A stretch of 64,000 bases of DNA from Coprinopsis marcescibilis. Taxonomy: Eukaryota > Basidiomycota > Agaricomycetes > Agaricales > Psathyrellaceae. The stretch lies in assembly GCA_004369085.1 (NCBI GenBank), contig ML210155.1, positions 1 through 64,000 of the forward strand, read 5' to 3'. Shown here one piece after another: positions 35,057 to 46,444 of this stretch (positions are counted from its first letter, which is position 1; the number at the start of each line of letters is the position of its first letter). The notes under the pieces are model-generated. The model was not told the DNA's origin and made no database searches. It saw nothing but the letters and a program-made list of their open reading frames with translations. The position numbers and the translations under genes are program-made.

Positions 35057-36209
35057 CGTCGATCATAATTAATGGTGCAGCTCGTATCTTGACCGTTTAA
35101 ATTTCATTTATATTGTTCATTCATTACGGCAAGAAGGTCTGGAATACCCCCTTGCGTAGTTTACGCTGTAAAATTTCTTTATATGTATACCAAGGGTTTG
35201 AAGCGTTTCATCGCAAACCACTCGCAACTTGTACCTGTAGGTAGTCCGGTCGGACTCCGGAGTCGGCGGGAAAATCCGGGGCAGCGCCGTGGATTTGAAG
35301 CTCCGCTCCCACGCGCGTCGCGGGTCTCAATCAACAGGGGCTTCAACCAGGCTTGATCATCGCTGCTTGACCCGCAGGCAATTCTTTCTCGTGCGCACGG
35401 ATAACATTGCTTTATTGGTTTAAACTCTATCATCATGGTGTCTCCTTGCTCTGATCCCAAGGATGGAATGATTAACAACGACGATGACAGAAAATATCTT
35501 GTGAGTGCTATGTTACTGGGACAATCAACCAAAGGCAACCTAACCGTTGCGACCAGTTATGTATCTAGTTATCGAAATACGAAGCTCCGCAACCAATTTA
35601 CATCGAAGTTGCTGGGTATGATTCAAATACACAGTGCACGCAAGCTATTCGAATTATTTTGCTTGAAGAGTTTAGTACATGAGGCCAAAGCTTTGTATGT
35701 GTTCTTCCACTTTGTCGCGAGCTTGGGCTTAGACGAGACAGAAAATTTGACATTCCAACCTTAAGAGACTTTCAGTTCAGTCAGATGTCAATTCAGCGTT
35801 TGGGTGGGAGCACGTTCGTCAGGTGTGTTGCTATGTATGCCATCCTTCCCTGCCTTTTGCCTGCTAACATAACCTTAAAGATCGCATTCAGGCCTAAAAC
35901 ATGCGTACCTCAAACCTTAGGCCAAGAAACGGGACTGAAGTACTGTCGGAGGGTGGGGACTGGACAAGCGGGGACATACCCAAAACGGAAAGCCGCGCCC
36001 TCCGAAAACACGGACCCACTGGAATTTGGAGCATTTTGGAGCTACATACGAGCTTCGAAATGCTTCGATCGATCGGCCGTTTTCTTGCACCTTCCGCAGG
36101 GATTCCGGGGGTTTTAGATCCCACACCAAGGCGAAATGCTCGGTGGCAGGCCATTATCTTCTGAAAGTGGTCATCATGGTTTCGACCCAGCCCTTATCGC
36201 TTGCCCATC
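35057..36209. other. 1.15-kb intergenic region between tandem permeases
   Basis: Several plus-strand frames of 80-110 codons occur (35435-35764, 35901-36164). They lack recognisable domains and splice links to neighbours. It is presumed to hold the promoter of permease copy 2. No inverted repeats were seen. Confidence 0.4.
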
Positions 36210-38156
36210 ATGTCGTTCGCAGCAAAGCAGCAGGAGAAGCAGGGCACCGCCGTTTTTGTGAGTCAAGATGACTCAACAAAAATCGAAGTTGGGTCTATAG
36301 AGCAGTCGAGTGCAGTCTATGGGGATCGATGGACGAGGAGACTGTTGAAACTGGGTGTGGAGGATCGAGGTGTGCCATTCTGTTAAAATTGCGTGGAATG
36401 AGCGTCGATGTACTGTCTTGTTTCAACTAGGAGTGCAACCAGTACCAGTTGAATTGCGCACAGATACCCAACTCTTCAAAATATTTTTCATATGGTTTTC
36501 TTGGAACATCAACATCCTAACGTACGAAATAAATTTCCTTTCCCAAAAGCACGACGACATCTGACAAACCGGACAGGTTCTCTGCTGGGACACTAGGGCC
36601 AGTCGTTTTCGGATTAGGTCTCAGGGATTCCTGCCTTACTATCTTGTTCTTCACCCTTCTGTGCTGTATACCCCCCGCTTATCTGTGAGTATACCCAACA
36701 TCACCTTATGAAATCGTCGTCTCTGAACATCTTGCAGATGCACATGGGGTCCGAAAACCGGAATGAGACAAATGATCATCTCCAGATATACTTTTGGGTA
36801 CTACGGGGTGATCATCCCCTGTATATTCAACCTCATCAGCATGCTCGGGTTCTCGATCCTCAATGCAATCCTGGGAGGCCAAGCACTGGCGAGTGTTACA
36901 ACTAACCTCAGCTGGACGTCAGTCCTCTCATCAACGCGTCTTCCCGCCTCTGTCGCTGACATTTAAAACAGGGTAGGCATCGTCGTAATCGGTGTTATAT
37001 CATTATTGGTCGCATTTTGCGGTTACAATGTACTGAGCTGGTGAGTGGGAAACACGTGGAAAATCTAAATAACTCATGGCTTGCTCCAGGTACGAACGCA
37101 TCGCGTGGTTACCAGTCGTTATTATCTTTATCATTGCGCTCGGATTGGGAGGCAATCATCTATCAAGCCCTCCACCGACTGAACCTGCATCCGCATCCTC
37201 AATCCTAAGCTTCGCTTCGACCTTGGCTGGCTTTTCGATTACGTTCTCCGGATTGAGCTCGGATTTTACGACGTATTACCGTCCTGAATCCTCCTCGTAA
37301 GTCTTCAGCATTTGTGTGGATTTAGTTTTAGACGTTCAAGCTCTGAATTCCAGGTGGAGAATTTTCTTATACGTTTATTCCGCTCTAGCAGTCCCCATTG
37401 TAAGATTTCTTGCCGATTCTATGAAGGAAATACTCATCTCTTTGCCTTTGCAGATTACTCTGCAATGCCTCGGTGCAGCCGTCGTAATTGCTGTACCGAA
37501 CGTTCCAGAGTGGCAAACTGGTTACGAGGGAGGGGACGTCGGAGGGCTTTTCGAAGCAATGCTTCGCCCGACAGGGAATTCCGGCAAATTTCTGACTGTC
37601 CTGCTTAGTCTTTCCGTCGTTGGAAACATGGCAGCCACCTCCTATTCGGCCTCGATCAGCTTGCAAGTATTCATTCCATGGCTAGTCTCTATCCCTCGCT
37701 ATGTGCACTCTATAATAGCCACTGTGATGTGAGGGGCCATCATCTGCTTCCACTTGCCATGGGCTAACCTTTGTTGCTAGCGTCGTGGCACTCGCCATTG
37801 TTGGAGCGCACCGATTCTACGACACCCTGCTCAACTTCCTTGGACTCATCGGTTATTGGGCTGGCGCATTCGTGGCAATCCTCATCGTCGAGCACCTCTA
37901 CTTCCGACGCAACAACAGCGATAACTACGACATCACAACCTGGAATGTGCCTCACCGGTTGCCGTCTGGTTTGGCCGCTTTAGGTGCTGGATTCGGATCT
38001 CTTGCGTTGGTCGTCCCTTCCATGCACCAGGTTTGGTACACTGGTCCCATTGCCAAGCACACAGGTGATATTGGATTCGAGATGGCATTTGCTCTCGGGG
38101 GGATCCTTTATGTCCCGCTACGCTGGCTGGAGATCAAAATTCAAAAGAGGCTTTAA
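36210..38156 (+). CDS. NCS1 purine-cytosine permease, tandem copy 2, intact
   Basis: A paralogue of the permease at 33.1 kb with the same exon layout and no lesion. Start MSFAAKQQEKQGTAVF, then YGDRWTRRLLKLGVEDRG, FFIWFSWNINILTFSAGT, FGYYGVIIPCIFNLISMLGF and NAILGGQALASVTTNLSW. Next, VVIIFIIALGLGGNHLSS covers the position of the TAA in copy 1. Then QCLGAAVVIAVPNVPEWQTG, SIPRYVHSIIATV and GAHRFYDTLLNFLGLIGYW, ending LRWLEIKIQKRL. It belongs to the fungal Fcy2/FcyB group that imports cytosine, adenine, guanine and hypoxanthine with protons. Specificity within the group cannot be read from sequence alone. About ten short introns. The strong similarity over exons implies duplication followed by loss of one copy. 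Confidence 0.9.
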
Positions 38157-38291
38157 GGGTTACCCCATCCCCTGAATCCGTGCCATACCGTTGATGGTGT
38201 TGCTCGTAATTCCACGCTATTGAATTTTATGACAGGATGTACTTACATTTCAACATGCTACACATGTCAATTACAAGGTCCAGAAATACAG

Positions 38292-40504
38292 CTATGCTAC
38301 CGCTACTGGGATTTCCGATTCTTTATCTGATCTTTTCGCATCAAATAAATCACTCATGTCCTTCCCTTTCAGATTGCTCCAGGGCCAACCAAGCTTCCGT
38401 TTCTTTTGTGAGGCTGATGACGTTTCTGGTTGGTCTTGCTTTGGGAGAAGAGCTGCGTTCGTTGGGGATGAAGACCGGGGGAGTGATGAGGCCCTCCTTG
38501 AGGTGCTCAGGGGCCAAAGTTGGTTTGGTCGCCCGTTGGTATCTACGCGCTCTTGAAGAATTGCCGTCGCATCCACCTTTGTCGAAGCGAGCAGAACCAC
38601 TCCAGGAACCCTATTTGGACCGGCATTTGCTTCCACGGGGTGAAAGGAGCTGGTCCCCACTTCATCGAAGCCATTCGTGACATTGTCGTGGGGCCCGGGG
38701 TTTGCTTCCTTTGAAGGTAAGTCGAGTGGCTCTCTAACTCCATCAGTCGAACTTGCCAAGTGGGCACTGGTCGCAGCCCGTCCCACGTCCTCCTTGGAAT
38801 CGCTAAGAGATACCCCGCTCTTCTGTCCGAGGCCATGTATAGGGGTGGCACTATTCTTCTTTTCGAGGTCTACTGACTTGTCCGGTTCGTTACTGTCGTT
38901 CGTGCTGGACATATTGGACTCGCTTACGACCTGGGGTCTGTGCTGCTGGCCGTTCTCCGATTTATGGTTGAGCTTTTGTTCCGCAGCCGACGCGATGGCA
39001 CTATTGGTTGACCCTTCCGAGGACGTCGTGCAGATCTGCGGCGCTTCGTATGGGACACGTAAACGTGGTGAGCTTGACTGGGAACGACGAGCCTGGTCGT
39101 TTGTCTTGGCGGATGGCCGCTGGTACTCCTTGATGTTCCGCCGACTCCTACTTTCCTTGGTTAAAACTCTTTTAGCGTCAGCCCGCTGCTTCATGTTACT
39201 TCTCCGATCGGACATCGAGTGCTCGGCTTCAACCACATCAACTTGGTTACGGGTCTTGGTCGCTGCATGCAAGAGCTCCTGGTACGTGTCTGCCTTGGCT
39301 TTGTAAATCTCCAATGCGTCTCTGGCCTTCTTCAGCTCTTGTTCCAGATTTTCGACCTGTTCTTCCAGTCGCCGTGTTTTGCGCCGCAATCTTTTGTTTT
39401 CATGTCCGAGGTCCTCTAGCGTTGAATCGTTTGAGGAGCGAGACTCGGAGGAATCTTTCCTTTTCACATCTACACATTCTTTTCAGCAAAAGATTCTATC
39501 CAATATATGCAGGTGCGTACCTGGTGGTGCTTGTGCAGATGTACTTTCGTTGGAGGGAATGCTGCCTTGATTTGTTTATGTTAGGCTAACACAGCAAGCA
39601 TGGAAAGGAAGCGATGACCAGCACGTACCGACATTTAGCGTTATGAAATGGGTATTTCCGTTGAAGTAATCGCGCTGCACGGCATTGAAGTGGCCTTCGT
39701 TGACCTCAAAATCATGTGCGCCCTGGAGAACGGATGGACTGTTGGTTGCTTAAGAGTGAGCCATGTATCCGCGACAAAGAGTCTGAATATGGTGTACCTG
39801 GAGTTGTTTTGGCGGGACATTGGTGGTGCACGCAACCTCGCTCCATCCTGGGCGCTCTTCGGTCTCTCAATATTTGGGGAGTGAGAATGCTTAGATTCCG
39901 CTTCCTCTGCCTCAAGGTAATTGTGGACAGGCATTCCAGAAGATCCATCTGGCTTTATGGCACTAGCAGATGCCACAGCTTCGTCTCTGGACACCTCCAC
40001 TTGGATTGAAGGCGGTGCCGACTGGAGAGTTGGTGTAGGATCCGGAACAACACCCTCGTTGTTGAAGTCAATTAAGTCGCCCGGTATCTCCTCAGGTAAT
40101 GGGATGAGCGAGGGGTCCACTGGTTCAGGCTGAGTGTCGGGAGTCGGGGAAGGGGAAGCGGAGAGTAGGTTGTTTTGCACGGGCTTGTGGGGTTTGCGCG
40201 CCTTCACAGAAGCGGGAGGCGACGGTGGAAAAGCGTCAACCAACCACGCAAGTTCTTCAAAGGCTGAGCGAGCATTAGAAGGGTAGGATGTCCCGTTCGA
40301 GCTCTTTGAGGTTGAAGATACTTCGAGGAGTGCTACACCTTGTTTCTTTGACGGTTGTTGGCCTTGAGAAATGAGAGCAGAGAACGGATTGGTCGGCTTC
40401 GATACCAAGAGTTCGGGGCCATTCAACTGGAAGTGAGGGATTATGGTATCATACAAGGTGAATTCCAAGTCTTTGAAGCTATTGCTATTTTCTGTATTTG
40501 CCAT
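38292..40504 (-). CDS. disordered coiled-coil protein with HFNAVQRDY motif, copy A
   Basis: Family not recognised. Four exons join in frame. Exon 1 runs from ATG 40504 (MANTENSNSFKDLEF) to 39798, 707 nt, and is proline/serine-rich and probably disordered. A second exon starts at 39738 and encodes SSPSVLQGAHDFEVNEGHF, NAVQRDYFNGNTHFITLNV. A third small exon encodes SIPSNESTSAQAPP. A long last exon encodes VKRKDSSESRSSN, then a coiled coil (ENKRLRRKTRRLEEQVENLE, QELKKARDALEIYKAKADTY). After it come a basic RRSQSSSPRLRVPY motif and a long Ser/Thr-rich tail ending KESEIPVAVA. Copy B next door has the same order of parts. The second exon's acceptor was chosen because it keeps frame and aligns exactly with copy B. 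Probable self-associating cytosolic or nuclear protein; function unknown. Confidence 0.7.
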
Positions 40505-40953
40505 TGAATCTGGGTTAGCGACGAGGTGGGTGCCGCAGCGACAGACGTAGGGTCGGTGGGAATTGTCAATGAAGGGCAAGGGTAATGAGTGCCAGGTTCG
40601 TCAATGCTCAGAAGTCAGACTATATCTATTTGTAGAATGCTTAGGCAGCTACCTATCAATGTCTACCTTCTGATGGCAGTGACTTAAATGATGGAAAGCA
40701 CGGTAATACTGTTCACATGCGTAACAACTGAAATAGAGTTAGGCGCCGGGAAGCTGGGCGGGCCGCGTAGACGTTCGGCACAACTCTGAGCCCGAACCTC
40801 CAATAAGACAGACTTGGATATAAAGGTACATGAGCGCCTTCTCAATACACTCGCAGTCTGAAAACTATTATAGCGTGTCCTTTCATCCGTGATGTGGCGA
40901 AATCCTCGGAGAACACCAATCGCTGCACAAGCTCCCCGAATTGCCCCTAGTCA
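40505..40953. other. intergenic between copies A and B
   Basis: Promoter side of copy A and 3' side of copy B, 449 bp. No gene or repeat was seen. Confidence 0.45.
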
Positions 40954-42947
40954 TTAGTCTCTTCTTCCCTGAAGTCCAAGCTGGAACGTTATCGTCCTCC
41001 AACTCCACGATTGGTAAAATCTGGAAATCCGAAAACTATCGTCGCTGGTGTGCACATGTGGTTGTTGTGCGCAGTCTGACTTGTGAACTTGTTCTCGATA
41101 GTTAGACGCCTCATCCACATCTGCAACAAGACTGGCATCTTGGACCACTTGAGCATCAGGTATCGATAGCCCACTCTCTTCGGCTGGTGATGAGCATGTA
41201 GGGTTGGGCTCATCTGCGGTGCAATGCGGAGATGTTGGAGGAGTGGTGGCAATCGATCTGGGTAAGGACTCTTCCGAAGACGTTCCGCTGTATCGAAGTC
41301 GGTGAGGGACACGCATTGTCGGAGAGCTTGACTGGGAACGGCGGACTTGTGCGAGCCTCTTTACACTGAGAGGCCCTTGACCCTGTATCGGGTAGCGCTC
41401 CACTGTAGTGATGCCAGTGGGCGGATTGAACACGGATTCTGAGATGTCCATGTCACGGTAGCCCCAGATGTGAGGCGAACTTGATTGAGATCGGCGAGCT
41501 TGATCGAGTGTCCTCCCTGATTGCCGCCGATGCAGATACTCGCGTTTTGTGGGATGCGAGAGTCGGGCGGGACCCATATCATTATATCGGGATCGTATGA
41601 CTTCTCGCTGCTTTAATCTGGACTTGCGCTCCGAGTTTGGAAGGCGGACTGTCCCAAACAGGAGGTCGTGCATCAGATCAAACTTCTCCTTGGAATGCTT
41701 CAATTCTCCCTCAAACTGGGCCCAAACTCTCTGCAACTCGGCCTCCTGCTCTGCCTTGATCCGTTCCAACTCTTGCTCGAAGTCTAGCTTGGCTTGCTGC
41801 AGCTCCCTTTGTAACTCTGATATATGTTCGCGGAGCCATCTTGTCTTGTCCTTCAGTCTCTCGTTCTCTATTCTCAGGTCCTTGCGCGAATCCTGGAGAG
41901 GGAGTTGGGTTTTGGGAGGAGAGCTCTTGGTTGAACGAGGATGCATAGCTTCTCATACCCGTCAGTAAGCCAGCCAAAATACCCATAGAGCAGTGCGTAC
42001 CTGACATCACTGGGGTAGCTGATGGTATATCATGGGAGTTTGAAGTAGGGTTATTTCTTGGCAACGGCATCTGCTTTCTGGGGTAAGGGTCGATTGATGT
42101 GGCAAACCCATTCGCTATGCTTGCTGAGTGAGCTGCACCATGTGACAGAGACCCGCCAGGGGCTATCATAAGGATTAAGTTAGCGCCGCGACCAAGGCTC
42201 TAAGCAATACATGTTACGCACTGAGGTTGAACGTTATGTGGGTGTTCCCGTTAACGCTATTATAATCGCGCTGCACGGCATTGAAATGGCTTTCCCGAGC
42301 TTCGAAGTGTGCCGCATTCTCAAACATGGCCGGGCTAGAACGTGGGTCAGCCATAAAGCAGAGCAATATCACACCGCAATATTGACGTACCTTGAATTGA
42401 CCTTTCTTTCCATGGCTGGTGAATATATCCGACTGGCCTTTCCATAACCTTGGGCGCTCTGACATCGCCTAGGAGGTTGAACAGGTCCGGCTTGACGCAA
42501 GTCAAATCCCTCAGGCGCAAACGCAGTGTTGGACCTTCGAGGGCGGTTGACAGATCCATGGCTGCCGGGCTCGTAACCTTGAGATGCGTCGAACCTGAGA
42601 TCGCGAGGACGAGGCGTAGCAGGCCTCCTTCGATCAAGGTCGTCGAATTCTTGGTCTTCTTCGTTAGGTAAAGGTACCAAGAATGGTTCAACAGGCCCAG
42701 ATGGACTCTCCTCAATGGGAGAAGGCGACTCCGACAGCCATCTAGCTGTAACCAAACGCTGCGCCCTTCGAGCCTTTGGTGCAATGATAGCAGGGGGCGA
42801 TGTAGGAACGGGCGGTCTATTCCCAGGCGAGTATGGCATTTGAGACAAGCTTTGGAGTGACGGTGAAGAAGTTGAAGACCAGATCGTGTCCCCTGGGGTG
42901 GGGTATGTGGGTAAGTAAGCCCGTGGCAGAGTTGTGTCAAGACTCAA
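40954..42947 (-). CDS. disordered coiled-coil protein with HFNAVQRDY motif, copy B
   Basis: A tandem paralogue of copy A. The first recognised exon encodes a proline-rich, disordered region with VEPFLVPLPNEEDQEFDDL and RRCQSAQGYGKASRIYSPAM. A small exon then encodes SSPAMFENAAHFEARESHF, NAVQRDYNSVNGNTHITFNL. A third exon encodes PGGSLSHGAAHSASIANGF. The last has a strong coiled coil (RIENERLKDKTRWLREHIS, ELQRELQQAKLDFEQELERI) and two RRSQSSSP motifs, where copy A has one. It ends WRTITFQLGLQGRRD. All three introns are canonical and in frame. The true start is unresolved. No ATG opens the frame before 42839 (MPYSPGNRPPVP), so an upstream exon is likely; 42947 is the limit of the open frame. 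Confidence 0.65.
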
Positions 42948-43265
42948 GCGGCATGGTCAATGGAACACCTTTTGGCAGCTGCCCAACATCGCCTGTCTCT
43001 TAATGGAAACACCCATCGCACAGGTATATACATCTTTGCTCACATGAACACCATGTATTGAAATAGACGCATCACAGGTTATTAAGCGCCGAAGATGATA
43101 CGCCGGCCGTAACACAGGCCGCAGGTAGCTTCAAATGGTACTATTACACAGGTATTTTGCATAATTCAATAGTACATGCTGTTATACGTACGAGGCTGGG
43201 CTAACAGTCGTAATAAGAGGGGTAGAACATAGCAGGTCGAGCTGCTCTCTGGTCTGTACGAAGAG
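42948..43265. other. intergenic, may hold the missing first exon of copy B
   Basis: ATG candidates lie at about 42989 and upstream, but none joins copy B in frame by a convincing intron. It is also the 3' side of the F-box gene. No repeat was seen. Confidence 0.35.
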
Positions 43266-44667
43266 TTAGCTGTGGTAGGTTAAGCCCCTATCGACAGCGA
43301 ACAACGTACTTTCCCAATCGTGGTAAGTGAACTTCACGCGACCATCCAAAGAGAGCCTGATAAATTGGTTCTTGAAGTCTCCAATCACGGCGTCTACTGC
43401 AGATGGGTCAGGGTCCGGTGCAATCGAAAGCATGATATTGATAGATTTGATGCCGATGGGTTTGAGTATAACGTCTTCGAATTCTTCAATTTCCTCGTCA
43501 TAGAACTCCCGTAGATAGTTGAAAGCATTATCCGCTTGAAATAGGATAGAAAGGGACTGGAGTTCGGTGCAGGCTTCAATGCCCTTCAGCCAATTGGCCA
43601 TCAACGACAGTTCGTCGCAACATGTTCTTCCAAGGTGGTACACAGCGATCATCGATTTCAGGTTGGTAAAGTTGTTGAATCCGATGGGGGTGTGCGCTCG
43701 TGCGCAGTATGCTGGGCACGGGGTATGTGTGAGCGGCAGAGTGTAACGGTGATGAGAGTACTAGGAACGCTTACCTGAGCTATCAAGCTCGAGATTTTGA
43801 AGCATGGGAAGCGGACGTTGCAACAGAGTTTTGACAAGGCCATATTGGGACACCATCGGCACATCAGAATCATCGAGCGCTTCGTCCGGAGATATGAACA
43901 TGGACAGCTGCTCCAGGTGCTCCAAAGCATAGTAATCCGAGTATTTCCCATCCGAAAGAATCGAATTCATCAGGGCCTCCAGGGCGAACATGTCCAGACG
44001 AATTTTAAGACGCTTCAGGCCGGAGTGTGCCGTCCTCGGATGCAATTCTGATACCTGCTGTGAGAGGTCGAACGTGCAATGCTCAAGAACCAACTCTTCC
44101 ATGTTTTCGAATAGGATGAGCTGCCTCACTGGAATTGACGGGACGTAGGCGGATGATAGATGTGTGAGTCGATGAAGTGCCCTTGTGAGAGGTACCCTGA
44201 CACATAGTATCGGAACTGTTTTTGGCAAAAAGCTCCAGTGCAATTCGTGTCCAGGTACCTGCATCCCGTTGACTTGAAATCTTTTGAGATTGATGAGCTG
44301 CGCGAGAGTCGCAGAAAGGCGATAGTCGTAAGTGAGCCATTCCTTGAGGCTTTGATTTCGATAAGGCTGAGTACCGACAGCGAGAACGGGCTTTTCGCCA
44401 AGCACCAGGGCGGTAATGCAGCGAGCAAGCTGAGGCCCCGAGCGAAGTGTTTCCGCCAGAGCGATCGAGGGTGATAACATGCGCGCATTGTATGGAGCAG
44501 TCGAAATGACACGGGATATGGGTGGTTAGTCGATATAATCGGAACAGGTGTTTTTGGGCGGGTCTCAGGAATCGACGGCATACCAGGCAGGCAGCTGCCA
44601 GAGCTATCCTACGGTCTCTGAGAAGGCTCAAAACGATGTCGAGAAGTTCCAGTGGAAGGCGGTTCAT
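43266..44667 (-). CDS. F-box protein with an apparent frameshift after the F-box
   Basis: ATG 44667 begins an F-box, NRLPLELLDIVLSLLRDRRI, followed by ALAAACLVCRRFLRPAQKHLF and YRL, as in the paralogues at 45-59 kb. The conserved continuation (LSPSIALAETLRSGPQLARC, ITALVLGEKPVLAVG) lies in a different frame from about 44480. No GT-AG intron bridges the two, so one base has been gained or two lost near 44480-44500. Downstream it is intact: LRR-like MEELVLEHCTFDLSQQVSEL, an intron with GTAAGC donor, then SMIAVYHLGRTCCDELSLM to the end LTYHS. F-box proteins act as substrate adaptors of SCF ubiquitin ligases. This copy may be a pseudogene, or translation may start at ATG 44480 without the F-box. 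Confidence 0.62.
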
Positions 44668-45003
44668 GTATGAGAATGGGTTCTGGGACACGGATAGGGG
44701 GAGTGGCTTTCCTTCAAATACTTACCAGTAGCAGTACAAAGAGGTATGGGGACACCGGTGGCATCTTAGAAGTGTCTTTGTGTCTTAGTTTTTACAATGT
44801 TACAATCAAAAACTATTGTTATGGACTGGGGAAGCTATCAATGTACACAATAACTATCAAAGAATCTGAAAGAGGTTTGTGATGTTAGCCTGATGCTCGT
44901 AGTATGTTAGTGTGAATATGTACTGGTCCTTTGAGTCATGTTGTCGTACAAAGGCCAACGGGGTATCCAATGTATGAAGCGGTATTATGGTCGCTCCAGG
45001 TAT
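44668..45003. other. intergenic between F-box genes
   Basis: A 336-bp gap with no gene recognised. Confidence 0.5.
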
Positions 45004-46444
45004 TTATAGATCGTAATACGAGGGGAATACGGGGTCTCGAGCTTTCCGCATGTCAGTATGTCTTCGAAGTTTGGATAAGTAAAGACACGCACGTTCTGAA
45101 AGTGTTATGTGGAACCGTTCATGGTTCCTGAGTCCGGGAAATAAACTGTTCAACGCGGAAACGTTGGCCTTGATAGAAGAGAACCCGACAACATCGTCGT
45201 CGCAGATCTGAATGTGAACTCTTATAGTGTCCGCCAAACTGAGTAGAAATTCCTCGAGGAGTGCAGTCGCCTTTGTGTCGAACTTTAACGCCTCGTCTGT
45301 CTGGTGGTTAATGATGAAGAAAGATAGCATGACCAAATCCAGGTTGGCGCAGGATTTCAAGGGTCGAAGCCAAACTATGAGCCATTTAATGCGTTCGATC
45401 CCTTTCGTCCAGCGGAAATCGTATCTTGAAATGTTGATGTGGAACCGCCTCAGATTCTTTAAAGTTGCTAGATTAAACCAGGTATCCGTTGGATTCAACG
45501 GCACCGACTCTGGAAGAGGAGGTTACGAGCCCTCATTAGCAGCCCAATTTACAAAGCTTTGGCCCCTTACCGTACACTGTGAGCTCCACCCTCTTTAACG
45601 TCGATAAGCCGAGTTTCATGAGTGTTGCAGAACCTTTATACAGCCCATTAATGCTTCGGAGCGACGTTTGGCGGTCCACAAAATGGCCAGCAATTGCAAA
45701 TTCCTCCAGAGACTTGGCAGAGACACTGGCAGACGCTGAGATCCACTTGCAAAATTGCATCAAAAGCTCGCCACCAATGGCTAGGTTAAGGCGCTTGACC
45801 AAAATGGGGGCCCCATCCGATTTGCGCTCTTTTCCTCCTTTCCGCCCACCATCTATCGGAATATTCGTAAACGAAACTTCTTGAAGGGTGATTTCTTGGA
45901 GTTTGGGAAAGGTATGGAACCAGCTGAGCGGTATCTCGGTTATGTCCCGCAGCGACAAGTGCGTGACGGGCAGAACTTCGCCGACCCAAGTTTGTTCCTT
46001 ACCAAGGCCAACTTGCTTTGGTAGTGAAAGCCAACTGGACCCGCTATGAGATGCATTGTACTCGAGGCGCTCCAAATTAACGAGTTCGCTGTATAATTGT
46101 GGAAGGATACGCCGACAGGAATCGTAGACCGATTTCTCCCTTCCAGTCCTAGGCGTGAAGTGGCTGGACGGGCGTCCAAACACGAGCCTTTTGATTGAAC
46201 GGGCAAGGTGCGGGGATGTGTCTAGAGCTCTGGCCAGTCGTTGTGGGGAGGACAAGTCATCAAGGCTCCGGGAATTTGGCGAGGAATCTATAGGCGAAAG
46301 TCGGTACGACTCGAACAACAGGATTTGACATCGCGATCTAAATCGGCGGCACGCTAGTGAGCATGATACGAGCGTTGCCTTGTCGTTGCATAGAAACCCT
46401 AAGGTAAGGTCTAGCAGCTCAACAGGGAGTTTTGGAATGTTCAT
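45004..46444 (-). CDS. F-box/LRR-like protein, intact
   Basis: MNIPKLPVELLDLTLGFLCN is an N-terminal F-box, continuing DKATLVSCSLACRRFRSRCQ. Then YRL and the subfamily block LSSPQRLARALDTSPHLARS, IKRLVFGR. Middle repeats include LPVTHLSLRDITEIPLSWFH, TFPKLQEITLQEVSFTNIP and SLEEFAIAGHFVDRQTSL. One intron (GTAAGG..TTCCAG, phase 1, near 45490-45560) joins TVYG to a second exon with NLRRFHINISRYDFRWTKG and ERFHITLSERACLYL, ending VFPSYYDL. Probably a substrate receptor of a cullin-1 (SCF) ubiquitin ligase. It belongs to one subfamily with the genes at 43.3, 55.6 and 57.6 kb, which share the PPERL..TSPHLAS block and a PSYY-type C-terminal tail. No lesion was seen. Confidence 0.82.

Noticed and set aside
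35435..36164. Plus-strand frames between the permeases
   Set aside because: No recognisable domain and no in-frame splice link to permease copy 2, whose own start is well supported.
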